DNA from: Actinomycetes bacterium
GTDB lineage: Bacteria; Actinomycetota; Acidimicrobiia; Acidimicrobiales; JAKAVM01
Reading direction: 5' to 3'
Length of the DNA stretch: 42,932 nucleotides
Assembly (NCBI GenBank): GCA_021827485.1
Contig: JAKAVM010000085.1
Span: 1-42,932 of the forward strand
Shown one piece after another: positions 34,772 to 42,932 of this stretch. The position numbers were made by a program, and so were the translations under genes. Under the pieces are notes generated by a model. It saw nothing but the letters and a program-made list of their open reading frames with translations, was not told the DNA's origin and did not search any database. Each line of letters begins with the position of its first letter. Within the stretch, counting starts at the first letter, position 1.

Positions 34772-36349
34772 ATGCAGAGTGCTTCGCGTCAATTAGGAGA
34801 ATTACTCATTGAGCGGAAAGTACTTTCGCGCGATACGTTAGAACAGTTGCTCACACGCGAAGAGGCGGATGGTGTTCCTCTTATAAAGCTTTTGACTGCG
34901 GAAGGTCTGGTCTCTGAAAAAGACTTAGCAGCGGCTATCGCCCAGAAAGCAGGATATGAGTTCGTTGACTTCAATGAGATAAATCTCAACCCCAAAGTGG
35001 ACGGGCTTATTCCGCCAGACATGGCAGCTCACTATAGGGCCGTGGCAATTGATATCGTTGATGATTTCTTGAGAGTTGCATTGATGGATCCATCGGATGC
35101 GGCAACCATATCCGAACTAGAGAAAGTAACAGGATTTTCGATCAAGCCTGTTATGGCAGATAAACATGATCTTGAGAGGATACTTAGAGCACTTCTTGGC
35201 GACCAACTTGTTGCCGGTCCCGGCATCGAAGGTGCTGAAACGGATGGGTCCGGAGGTGATCTGGACTTTCAGGTTATCAAGGGAGAACTCCATATAAATG
35301 AACTGCTGACAAAGGTAGTTGAGTTTGGGGGTTCGGACCTACATCTGACGGTTGGAATTCATCCCACGATGCGTTTGCATGGGGAGATGCTGCCGATGAC
35401 CGAATATCCCAAGCTATCTGGATCGGAGACTCGAAGGCTGATTTTCGCAATTCTTACGCAACGCCAAAGAGAGCGTTTTGAGACCGATAAAGAGTTAGAT
35501 ACGGCTCACGCTGTACCAGCATGTGGAAGATTCAGGGTGAATGTATTTTATCAGCGGGATTCTGTTGGTGGTGTCATGAGGTCCATTCCTTATGAAATTG
35601 TGCCTCTGGACTCACTGGGGCTGCCTCCAGCTGTGTCGCAGTTTGCCGATCTGCCTAGAGGCCTAGTGCTGGTAACAGGTCCTACTGGATCGGGGAAGTC
35701 GACAACCCTTGCTTCCTTGGTGGACATCATAAATACGAACAAGAAATGTCACATTATAACCGTTGAAGATCCAATTGAATTTCTACATAGACACAAGGCA
35801 GCCGTTGTTAATCAGAGGGAAGTAGGAGAAGATACGCATTCTTTCTCTGAAGCGCTGAAACACGCCTTGCGCCAGGACCCCGATGTCATTCTGGTTGGAG
35901 AAATGAGGGACCTTGAAACGATTTCTACGGCACTTACAGCCGCAGAAACTGGTCACTTAGTTTTTGCAACGCTCCACACTCAAGACGCTCCTCAGTCGAT
36001 TGATAGGGTGATTGATGTTTTCCCTGCTCACCAGCAGCAACAGATCCGTACGATGCTAGCTAGTGCACTCCAAGGGGTAGTAACGCAGCAACTCTTGCCA
36101 CTGGCTGGCAGACCAGGTCGTGCTGTTGCTTCAGAGGTGTTAGTTTGTACTCCTGCTGTAAGGAATCTCATTCGAGAGGGAAAGACACACCAAATTTACT
36201 CTGCTATGCAGGCGGGAGGAAAGTATGGCATGCAGACAATGGACATGTCTCTTGCAACATTAGTTCGTCGTAATGAGATATCTCTAACGATGGCGGTAGA
36301 TCGCTGTTCCAATGAAGAAGATTTGAAGAGATTGGCTGGAGTCGCATGA
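34772..36349 (+). CDS. pilT: Type IV pilus retraction ATPase PilT with an N-terminal MshE-type domain
   Basis: Powers pilus retraction and thus twitching. 525 residues, versus about 345-375 for ordinary PilT. Residues 1-145 are a PilB/MshE-type N-terminal domain ('RQLGELLIERKVLSRDTLEQ', 'GLVSEKDLAAAIAQKAGYEF'). Residues 175-525 are PilT: 'ELLTKVVEFGGSDLHLTVG', Walker A 'GPTGSGKST' (303-311), Walker B 'DPDVILVGEMRD', the His box 'GHLVFATLHT', and the PilT-specific 'PAVRNLIRE' (461-469). No tetracysteine site is present, unlike PilB. It lies 46 bases after pilB and 27 before pilC. Confidence 0.93.
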   Translation: MQSASRQLGELLIERKVLSRDTLEQLLTREEADGVPLIKLLTAEGLVSEKDLAAAIAQKAGYEFVDFNEINLNPKVDGLIPPDMAAHYRAVAIDIVDDFLRVALMDPSDAATISELEKVTGFSIKPVMADKHDLERILRALLGDQLVAGPGIEGAETDGSGGDLDFQVIKGELHINELLTKVVEFGGSDLHLTVGIHPTMRLHGEMLPMTEYPKLSGSETRRLIFAILTQRQRERFETDKELDTAHAVPACGRFRVNVFYQRDSVGGVMRSIPYEIVPLDSLGLPPAVSQFADLPRGLVLVTGPTGSGKSTTLASLVDIINTNKKCHIITVEDPIEFLHRHKAAVVNQREVGEDTHSFSEALKHALRQDPDVILVGEMRDLETISTALTAAETGHLVFATLHTQDAPQSIDRVIDVFPAHQQQQIRTMLASALQGVVTQQLLPLAGRPGRAVASEVLVCTPAVRNLIREGKTHQIYSAMQAGGKYGMQTMDMSLATLVRRNEISLTMAVDRCSNEEDLKRLAGVA

Positions 36350-36376
36350 ACGAGATTTCAATGAGGACAATTTACA

Positions 36377-37627
36377 ATGCCTGACACGTACGTATACAAA
36401 GCGCGCGATAAAGCAGGTAAAACTGTCGAAGGCTCTATCGAAGGTGACAGTTCTGTACTTGTCGCAAATCGCCTGCGTCAGCTTGGCTACACGCCCCTTG
36501 CCATTTCCAAGAAGGATCAGCCCAAGGGTCTAAAGACAGAGATCAACATTCCCTTTTTGGCCAATCGAGTCAAGCTTGAGGATGTATCTGTATTCTCAAG
36601 ACAGTTTGCAACGATGATCAATTCAGGCTTGACCCTGATTCGAGCATTGAATATTCTAACAATACAGACCGAAAGTCCTGGTTTGAAGAAAATCATTGCC
36701 GAAATTCGCCAGGATGTTGAAGGTGGTATAGCGCTTGCGGCCGCACTTGCTAAACATCCTAAGGCCTTTGACCGCCTTTATACTGCAATGGTTAGAGCAG
36801 GTGAGACTGCTGGTAATCTCGATGCCGTGCTACTTAACTTGGCTGAGAGTTTGGAAAAGCGAGTTACCCTGCGGAGAGAAATCAAGTCAGCGATGACGTA
36901 TCCGGTCATAGTTATGTGTTTCATCTTGATTATCTTGACTGCAATGTTGATATTCATTGTGCCGCAGTTTCAGACTATGTATAAGAGCTTAGGAGGCAAG
37001 TTACCTCTGCCTACACAGATTCTTATTGATGTATCCCATATCATGGTGCATTTCTTTGTGCCGGTTGCGGCAGTTATCGCTCTGACTATATGGGCAATCC
37101 GAAGATGGATAACTAAGACTGTGCGTGGAAGAAGAACGTGGGATTCGGTTAAGCTGAAGGCACCAGTTTTTGGGCCGCTTGTCAAGAAAATTGCGCTGAC
37201 CAGGTTTGCAGAGAACCTAGCAACACTTCTTCGATCTGGTGTTCCAATCCTTGAGTCGCTTGAAATTACCAAGGATACGATCGGCAATGTCCACTATGCA
37301 GATACTCTCAGTGATGCACAAGTTGGTGTAAAGGGTGGTGAACCGATCGTTGGACGTCTTTCTAAGTACGATCTATATCCTCCTATGGTCTATCACATGG
37401 TTGGAGTCGGAGAGGAAACTGGTACCGTCGATACCATGCTTAGTAAGATCGCAGAGTTCTTCAACCAGGAAGTTGAAGCTATGGTTGCATCGTTGACTTC
37501 AATTATGGAACCTGTTTTGATTATGATCATGGGGGTTAGCGTTGGAGCGATGGTTATTTCTTTATATATTCCAATGTTCAAGATTGATACGCTTATCAAC
37601 TCTGGCAGCGGCGGTTCAGGAGGCTAA
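36377..37627 (+). CDS. pilC: Type IV pilus inner-membrane platform protein PilC
   Basis: Membrane platform that couples PilB/PilT rotation to pilin insertion. 416 residues. After a short N-terminal beta part ('TYVYKARDKAGKTVEGSIEG'), there are two GspF-type repeats at about 66-190 and 268-395, with the conserved 'FSRQFATMINSGLTLIRALN' and 'RFAENLATLLRSGVPILESL'. Three membrane segments lie at about 172-195, 215-240 and 378-400. The ATG at 36377 is 27 bases after pilT. pilMNO and pilin genes are not in the window, so the pilus locus is split or incomplete here. Confidence 0.95.
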   Translation: MPDTYVYKARDKAGKTVEGSIEGDSSVLVANRLRQLGYTPLAISKKDQPKGLKTEINIPFLANRVKLEDVSVFSRQFATMINSGLTLIRALNILTIQTESPGLKKIIAEIRQDVEGGIALAAALAKHPKAFDRLYTAMVRAGETAGNLDAVLLNLAESLEKRVTLRREIKSAMTYPVIVMCFILIILTAMLIFIVPQFQTMYKSLGGKLPLPTQILIDVSHIMVHFFVPVAAVIALTIWAIRRWITKTVRGRRTWDSVKLKAPVFGPLVKKIALTRFAENLATLLRSGVPILESLEITKDTIGNVHYADTLSDAQVGVKGGEPIVGRLSKYDLYPPMVYHMVGVGEETGTVDTMLSKIAEFFNQEVEAMVASLTSIMEPVLIMIMGVSVGAMVISLYIPMFKIDTLINSGSGGSGG

Positions 37628-37674
37628 GTCTCGTCAATTTGGCTAAGTTCTAGTGTTCTAGAGACTTGAATAAA

Positions 37675-38919
37675 ATGAGCACATTACCGGTTGGAAGTAA
37701 CACCTCAATGCAAGCTAGGAATATATACTTTGGGCGAGATTCCAATAGAAGGTTGCCAAAGGTAGTCCTAAAGCTTTTAGAACTTGATTTAATACTGCTA
37801 ATGGCGACCATACTTATGGCAATCCTAGGGGTTGTTATGGTTTTCTCGGCGACTCGTAACGGTCTTCGATTAGCTGGTATTAGCCAATACTATTGGACGA
37901 AGCGAGATATGGAATTCTTAGCAGTTGGGTTCTTGATAATGATGATACTTGCATTTAGTGATTATCACAGACTTGAGAGGATTTGGAGGCTTATAGTTGG
38001 GGGATTGCTGTTTTCTCTGCTCATCGTGATGATTCCCCATGTGGGCCAGCAGAAGCTTGGTTCCCAGAGATGGTTGCAGCTAGGTCCATTGCAGTTTCAG
38101 CCATCGGCATTTGCAGGGATATGCATAGCAATAGCAGGTGCAGCAATGCTGGCAAATAAGGATAAGGGGCTTAGCTGGATTGATATTGCAAAAGTTCTTG
38201 CTCTCACAGCCTTGGTGATGGTTATAGTTGCTAAGCAGCCAGACTTAGGTAGTGCAATAGTCGTCGGAGTTCTGATGGCAATTATGATTGTGGTGGCAGG
38301 CGCGAGAGTTCGCCAACTGATTATCTTGGCAGTACTTTCAACTGCTTGTGTGGTATTGATAATTAAACTTGGATTATTGCATGGATACCAGATGCAGCGT
38401 TTGACCTCGTTTTTGCATCCGCACAAAGGAACTAATTCGGTCAATTATAACCTGACGCAATCAAAGATCGATATTGGCTCGGGAGGGCTCTTCGGCAAGG
38501 GGCTATTCAAGGACCAACAAACTAATCTGCAGTACGTGCCAGAGCAACAGACGGATTTCATCTTTACCGCCATAGGCGGTCAGCTTGGGTTTGTTGGGGG
38601 AGCGTCTGTCATTGCCCTATATTGGGTAATTGCCCTGAGATTATTGGCGGCTGCGCGACGATCAATTGATCGATTCGGAATGCTAATAGCTACTGCCGCC
38701 TTTGCGCTGTTCACGTTTTCTGCATTTGAAAATGCCGGTATGACTATTGGGATAATGCCCATCACAGGGATTCCTTTACCTCTGATCAGCTATGGCGGGT
38801 CTGCCGATTTCGCCTTCCTTATTGCAATTGGATTGTCGCTAAGTGTCTCACGGATATCGAGGGTTCAAGGTCAGACGAGTAGTAGCGCCAATCTAATCTC
38901 GGGGGTTCGAATCGGATGA
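37675..38919 (+). CDS. SEDS-family peptidoglycan polymerase (FtsW/RodA-like) in the pil run
   Basis: Ten-helix membrane glycosyltransferase that polymerises lipid II. 414 residues from the ATG at 37675 (a TTG at 37666 adds three). Family features: 'GSQRWLQLGPLQFQPSAFAG', 'VAKQPDLGSAIVVGVLMAI' with the catalytic Asp, 'GKGLFKDQQTNLQYVPEQQT' then 'DFIFTAIGGQLGFVGG', and the terminal 'PLPLISYGGSADFAFLIAIG'. It follows pilC by 47 bases with no obvious terminator and precedes a DUF151 gene by 16, so the three may be co-transcribed. FtsW versus RodA cannot be decided; the penicillin-binding partner is not visible nearby. Confidence 0.9.
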   Translation: MSTLPVGSNTSMQARNIYFGRDSNRRLPKVVLKLLELDLILLMATILMAILGVVMVFSATRNGLRLAGISQYYWTKRDMEFLAVGFLIMMILAFSDYHRLERIWRLIVGGLLFSLLIVMIPHVGQQKLGSQRWLQLGPLQFQPSAFAGICIAIAGAAMLANKDKGLSWIDIAKVLALTALVMVIVAKQPDLGSAIVVGVLMAIMIVVAGARVRQLIILAVLSTACVVLIIKLGLLHGYQMQRLTSFLHPHKGTNSVNYNLTQSKIDIGSGGLFGKGLFKDQQTNLQYVPEQQTDFIFTAIGGQLGFVGGASVIALYWVIALRLLAAARRSIDRFGMLIATAAFALFTFSAFENAGMTIGIMPITGIPLPLISYGGSADFAFLIAIGLSLSVSRISRVQGQTSSSANLISGVRIG

Positions 38920-38935
38920 TAGGAAAATCTAAGAT

Positions 38936-39349
38936 ATGGGGGATCTAAAGGTAGTAACTTTCCTTGGAATACATGTAGATCTCCCGTCCCCTTATCCGCA
39001 AGTAACCTTACGGGAGGTAGCCACACCTTGGAGAGAGTTGAGAATTGAAATTGGATTTCCTGAAGCGATCTCGATTTCACGAGCGTGGAAGCGTATAGAT
39101 TCTCCAAGGCCACTTACCCATGACTTATGGGCTCAAATGCTTAAGAGACTAAATATAATGGTTGAAGTAGTAAGAATTATCGATTACAAGGAAGGTATTT
39201 TTTACGCTGAAATCGAATTGCAAACTCGTGACGGATCTCTGAAAATGCAGTGCCGTCCTAGTGATGCTTTCGGACTTGCATTGCGCCAGGATTTAACTGT
39301 GCCGATTTTAGTAGAAGATTTCATTTTTGATATCGCCAAACGTAACTGA
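38936..39349 (+). CDS. Bifunctional nuclease (DUF151/BFN) domain protein
   Basis: 137 residues matching the BFN/DUF151 fold, a family reported to have DNase/RNase activity in plants and Thermotoga structures, though its role in most bacteria is unknown. Visible features: the second half has 'RPLTHDLWAQMLKRLNIMVE', 'VVRIIDYKEGIFYAEIELQ', and 'CRPSDAFGLALRQDLTVPIL'. The N-terminal strand is atypical ('KVVTFLGIHVDLPSPYPQVT'). ATG start 16 bases after the SEDS gene. It converges with the second SEDS gene at a 15-base gap. Confidence 0.82.
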   Translation: MGDLKVVTFLGIHVDLPSPYPQVTLREVATPWRELRIEIGFPEAISISRAWKRIDSPRPLTHDLWAQMLKRLNIMVEVVRIIDYKEGIFYAEIELQTRDGSLKMQCRPSDAFGLALRQDLTVPILVEDFIFDIAKRN

Positions 39350-39364
39350 TGAACTTACCTGATT

Positions 39365-40783
39365 TCAGGCACGCGTTTCATCAGATATTCGCATTAGTAA
39401 CGCTATAAGAATGTAGTTGGCAATCAATGATGAACCGCCATAGGCCACAAAAGGAAGCGCCAAACCGGTAAATGGTAGGATTCTTACCACACCAGCCATG
39501 ATGAAAAATGATTCCAGCGAAATTGTAAATGTAAGCCCTGCTGCTAACAAGCTTGCAAATTGTGATTTAGCTCTTAGTGCGATACGAATACCTGAGCCTA
39601 AAATCATCATAAAAGCAACTACAATAATTGTTGTTCCGATAAGCCCCAACTCTTCGCCAAAAGCTGAAAAGATATAATCACTAACTGCTACTGGAACATA
39701 ACCAGGATGACCAAGTCCTAGTCCCGTTCCTGAAAGTCCTCCTGACCCTAAAGCATATTCGGCCTGAATCGCCTGGTATCCAGTGGTCGATGCGTGGGAC
39801 CACGGATTTATCCAGGTGGAAATGCGTTCATTTACTTGTGGGAATAGATGCGCTGCAATGAAAGCTCCAAGCACTAAGAGTAGAGCAAAGACAGCCAAGA
39901 ATAACTTCCTTCCAGTGGCCATCCAAAGCATTGCTACAAACATCGAAAAAACTAAGGCTGAAAAGCCGATATCTCTTTCTGCACCCATGATTAGAAGTGA
40001 CCCCAACCAGGTTACGATGACAGGTCCAAATGGTCGCGGGTCGGTTATCAGCCGGTTACCGACTCTAGCGGTAGGGGTTTTCATCATCTCTTGCTTTTCT
40101 ACTAAGTAAGAAGCAAAAAATATAGCTAGAGCAATTTTCCCGAATTCGACTGGCTGGAAGGTTACGGGTCCCAGCCGGACCCAAAGTCGTGCGCCGTTTA
40201 TATCTTGGCCAAAATGGGGAAGAAGGGGAGTAAGCATCAAAGCCCCTCCAGCGAGTGCCAGAAGATAGCGGTACCTATCCAAATCATTTGACCGCCGTAT
40301 AAGGACTAATATGACTATGTAAGCAAAGGCTCCAATTGCCGACCAGACCGCCTGAAGACTCGCCAGGTGAGGATCTATTCTTGCGATCATGACATAGCCA
40401 AGTCCATTTAGTAGAGCGACAATTGGTAGCAGTACAGGATCGGCTTGCTTTGCAAATTTCCTATTGGCTAAGTGACAGCAAAGTGAAAGTCCAAAGATGA
40501 CAATTAGGAATGGAGCTAGATTGCCTGGAATCGAGTCCGAGTGGCCGAGAGATGCAAGTGTGTAGGCAAAGCCGACGCTAATGTCGGCTAATAGCAACAG
40601 GCCTAGTTCAACTCGCCTACGCGAAGATCCGAAATTGGCGGATTGACTTGGCGCGCCGGATCGCTCAGTCAATTTACTTGAAAGTAATGATTTAGCAGTA
40701 CTGCCCACTTCAGTTAATATAGCCCTTTTGAGTCCGTGAGAGATAACAAACTCGGCTTTTATATTAGTATATGATAGTTTCAA
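39365..40783 (-). CDS. Second SEDS-family protein (RodA/FtsW-like)
   Basis: A multi-pass membrane protein of up to 472 residues. Motifs: 'GARLWVRLGPVTFQPVEFGK', 'MGAERDIGFSALVFSMFVAM' with the conserved catalytic Asp, 'GLGHPGYVPVAVSDYIFSAF', and the terminal 'FTGLALPFVAYGGSSLIANY'. It is clearly a different paralogue from that at 37675 and nearer to actinobacterial RodA-type members. Start uncertain: the TTG at 40783 has no ribosome site and lies 7 bases from the divergent ppk start. A GTG at 40708 would leave room for promoters and still include the whole membrane domain. Confidence 0.88.
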   Translation of the reverse strand: MKLSYTNIKAEFVISHGLKRAILTEVGSTAKSLLSSKLTERSGAPSQSANFGSSRRRVELGLLLLADISVGFAYTLASLGHSDSIPGNLAPFLIVIFGLSLCCHLANRKFAKQADPVLLPIVALLNGLGYVMIARIDPHLASLQAVWSAIGAFAYIVILVLIRRSNDLDRYRYLLALAGGALMLTPLLPHFGQDINGARLWVRLGPVTFQPVEFGKIALAIFFASYLVEKQEMMKTPTARVGNRLITDPRPFGPVIVTWLGSLLIMGAERDIGFSALVFSMFVAMLWMATGRKLFLAVFALLLVLGAFIAAHLFPQVNERISTWINPWSHASTTGYQAIQAEYALGSGGLSGTGLGLGHPGYVPVAVSDYIFSAFGEELGLIGTTIIVVAFMMILGSGIRIALRAKSQFASLLAAGLTFTISLESFFIMAGVVRILPFTGLALPFVAYGGSSLIANYILIALLMRISDETRA

Positions 40784-40790
40784 CTAGGAT

Positions 40791-42884
40791 ATGCTATTGA
40801 CCGATTCCCTCTCTGCAAATAAAGACTCTCAAGGCTTTGGGCTGGAAAAACTCTATTTCAATAGGGAGTTGTCGTGGCTGGACTTTGCAAATAGGCTACT
40901 GGATCTAGCTTGTGATTCTAACTTGGCTCTCCTTGAACGAACTAAATTTCTTGCGATATTTTCCCAGGGAATTGATGAGTTTTTTCAGGTGAGGGTAGCT
41001 GGATTGAAAGATCAGTTAGCTGCTGGAGTTGGTATAAAATCTCCAGATGGAGCTTCGCCAAGGGAGCAATTGGGCTGGATACGCGAAAAGGTAAACGTAT
41101 TATTAGCGCGCCAAGATAGAATATACAACGAGGAGATTGTTCCCGAGCTTTCGTCTAACGGCATTGTAATCTCTAGCTTCGATGGTCTTGATAGCGTCCA
41201 GAAATCTTTATTGCTCAAGACGTTTGAAGAGACAATCTTTCCTGTATTGACACCACTTGCGGTGGACCCAGGCCATCCTTTCCCTTATATTTCAGCTTTA
41301 TCACTGAATCTAGCGGTGTCCGTCAAGGATACTTCAACTGGAAGTGTCCGATTTTCAAGAGTGAAAGTTCCACCAATTCTTGATCGGTATTTGCGGGTTA
41401 CGGAGTCGAAAGCTCAGGTAATCTTTGTTCCTATCGAAGAAGTAATTGCTCACCATTTGTCTAGTTTGTTTCCGGGAATGGAGATCGGTGAGCATTACTG
41501 CTTCAGGGTGACTCGAAATGTTGACCTATCGCTAGATGAGGACGAAGCGGAAGACCTTCTGGCGGCTGTTGAAGTAGAACTGCAAAGAAGGCGTCGCGGT
41601 CGAGCTGTCCGATTAGAAATTGAAGCGCGTATGGAATCGAAGATAGCAGATTTACTTGTACGAGAACTCGAATTGGATGGTGGCGATATTTATAGGGTTG
41701 CATCTGCACTAGATTTGTCAGGGCTCTGGGAGATCTTCAAGCTTGAGCGCGAAGACCTAAAAGTTAGCAAATGGGTTCCAGTTACTCCGCGTGCTTTTGA
41801 ATCTCACGAGGGCGATGAACTTGATATCTTTAGAGTCATTTCCCGCAGAGATCATCTGGTGCACCATCCCTATGAGTCTTTTCCGGGGACGGTAGAGGAG
41901 TTCATTGATTTTGCGAGTAGAGACCCTCAAGTACTTGCTATTAAGCAAACCCTTTATAGAACCTCCCGAGACAGTCCTATAGTAAAGAGTTTGATAAAAG
42001 CTGCTGAATCTGGCAAGCAAGTCGCAGTCTTAGTTGAGCTGAAAGCTCGATTCGATGAAGAACGCAATATTGAATGGGCTAGAGCGCTCGAGAAAGCTGG
42101 CGTTCATGTCGTCTATGGGCTAGTCGGACTCAAGACGCATGCAAAGACTGCTTTAGTTATTCGTGCTGAAGAGGGTGCTATACGACGTTACTGCCATATC
42201 GGCAGTGGTAATTACAATCCGTCAACTGCGCAAATGTATGAAGATGTTGGGTTATTGTCTTCCTCTGACGAGTTGGGATCAGATTTAGGAGAACTGTTTA
42301 ATTTTCTGACCGGTTATTCAAAAAGAGACTGGTACAAGAAGATAATTGTGGCGCCAAATATGCTCAAAAATAAGCTAATTGAATTGATTCGCCAACAATC
42401 AGCGCTAGGAGATCAAGGATATATAGCTATCAAGGTAAATGGTTTGAGTCACCCAGAAGTTATTGACGAACTCTACTTAGCTTCTCGAAATAAGGTTCAA
42501 GTTAATCTAATTGTTCGCGGTATATGTACTTTGCGACCAGGAGTTGCTGATCTATCTGAGACAATCCATGTTCGTTCAATAGTAGGAAGATTCTTAGAGC
42601 ATTCGCGTATTTTTTGTTTCGGTCAGCCAGATCCGCAAAAAGCACAGGTTTACATTGGCTCAGCCGATCTAATGGAACGAAATCTTGAACACCGGGTAGA
42701 AGTTGTTACACCAATTGAGGATATAAGTATCAAGGAAAGATTGCTTGATATTCTGCAAAGAGCTCTTCGCGACGATATGTTTTCTTGGGAACTTTCTAGC
42801 TCTGGTCAGTGGAACCGTAACAATGTTACAAAGGGATTTTCAAGCCAAGGTTCGCTAATGGAAACTGCGCGGGAGAATTGCTAG
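40791..42884 (+). CDS. ppk1: Polyphosphate kinase 1
   Basis: Makes polyphosphate from ATP at the membrane. 697 residues, normal for PPK1. N domain: 'YFNRELSWLDFANRLLDLA' and 'FSQGIDEFFQVRVAGLKDQ'. Middle: 'PVLTPLAVDPGHPFPYISAL'. The phospholipase-D-like catalytic halves contain His450 ('LKTHAK') and His469 ('RRYCHIGSGNYN'), spaced 19 apart as in E. coli His435/His454, the phosphorylated residue being His450-type. 'AVLVELKARFDEERNIEWAR' and 'YIGSADLMERNLEHRVEV' complete the signature. The ATG at 40791 is 7 bases from the divergent SEDS frame. The 48 bases after the stop hold no gene. Confidence 0.96.
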   Translation: MLLTDSLSANKDSQGFGLEKLYFNRELSWLDFANRLLDLACDSNLALLERTKFLAIFSQGIDEFFQVRVAGLKDQLAAGVGIKSPDGASPREQLGWIREKVNVLLARQDRIYNEEIVPELSSNGIVISSFDGLDSVQKSLLLKTFEETIFPVLTPLAVDPGHPFPYISALSLNLAVSVKDTSTGSVRFSRVKVPPILDRYLRVTESKAQVIFVPIEEVIAHHLSSLFPGMEIGEHYCFRVTRNVDLSLDEDEAEDLLAAVEVELQRRRRGRAVRLEIEARMESKIADLLVRELELDGGDIYRVASALDLSGLWEIFKLEREDLKVSKWVPVTPRAFESHEGDELDIFRVISRRDHLVHHPYESFPGTVEEFIDFASRDPQVLAIKQTLYRTSRDSPIVKSLIKAAESGKQVAVLVELKARFDEERNIEWARALEKAGVHVVYGLVGLKTHAKTALVIRAEEGAIRRYCHIGSGNYNPSTAQMYEDVGLLSSSDELGSDLGELFNFLTGYSKRDWYKKIIVAPNMLKNKLIELIRQQSALGDQGYIAIKVNGLSHPEVIDELYLASRNKVQVNLIVRGICTLRPGVADLSETIHVRSIVGRFLEHSRIFCFGQPDPQKAQVYIGSADLMERNLEHRVEVVTPIEDISIKERLLDILQRALRDDMFSWELSSSGQWNRNNVTKGFSSQGSLMETARENC

Positions 42885-42932
42885 AATGGAACTTTACGAC
42901 CTAAGCCAAAGAGCTTTAGCGGGCTAAGATCG

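Noticed and set aside
39358-39369. CCTGA-TT-TCAGG hairpin between the BFN and second SEDS genes
   Set aside because: The 2-base loop is too small for a stable hairpin and there is no T-run; likely chance.
42886-42927. ATG frame after ppk1
   Set aside because: Only 13 codons before a stop; too short and at the window edge to judge.

Overview
The window looks like a chromosomal segment of an actinobacterium with moderate G+C content, probably of the class Acidimicrobiia. The evidence is a complete Pup-proteasome locus (mpa, dop, pup, prcB, prcA, pafA) next to trmI, a MarP-like periplasmic protease, a DUF4193 zinc-ribbon protein and TatBC. Chemotaxis and type IV pilus genes together with a base composition well below that of most actinobacteria recall the acidophile Acidithrix/Acidimicrobium group. 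That placement is inference, because no rRNA or other species marker is present. I saw no tRNA, rRNA, CRISPR array, insertion sequence or prophage.

Layout. 1-2955 (minus): tkt followed by tal (tal runs off the left edge), the non-oxidative pentose phosphate branch. 3094-6432 (plus): a tight run of a hotdog thioesterase, three small membrane proteins, trmI and a marP-like protease. 6453-6692 (minus): a small ferredoxin. 6846-13540 (plus): the Pup-proteasome system. 13569-15775: signal peptidase I, TatB (with a perfect 39-bp tandem repeat) and TatC. 15878-17482: a tandem ThyX-like protein. 17786-19903: a very acidic DUF4193 protein, an actinobacterial hypothetical protein, a GNAT acetyltransferase and a Nudix hydrolase. 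19949-22087 (minus): a crotonase-fold enzyme and an unknown basic-linker protein.

22192-38919 is the most interesting part. A minus-strand chemosensory operon (cheA-cheW-cheB-cheR-response regulator-cheX-cheY-fliM-like gene) diverges from a plus-strand methyl-accepting chemotaxis protein. That gene is followed directly by a PATAN (DUF4388) protein and then pilB, pilT and pilC. The last gene of the che operon encodes an apparent fusion of a CheX-like phosphatase domain, a FliM middle domain and a FliN/SpoA domain. PilT carries an extra PilB/MshE-type N-terminal domain. Together these suggest a chemosensory array whose outputs include both a flagellar-switch-like protein and, possibly through the PATAN protein, a type IV pilus motor. 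The window ends with two SEDS-family genes, a bifunctional-nuclease-domain protein and polyphosphate kinase.

How the parts relate: Mpa unfolds proteins tagged by PafA with Pup and feeds them to PrcAB, and Dop removes Pup. Pup here already ends in Glu, so the deamidase step of Dop should not be needed. LepB and TatBC form a protein-export block directly after the proteasome genes, where many actinobacteria have pafBC. Most neighbouring genes overlap or abut by a few bases, so most of the window is probably transcribed as a small number of long operons.
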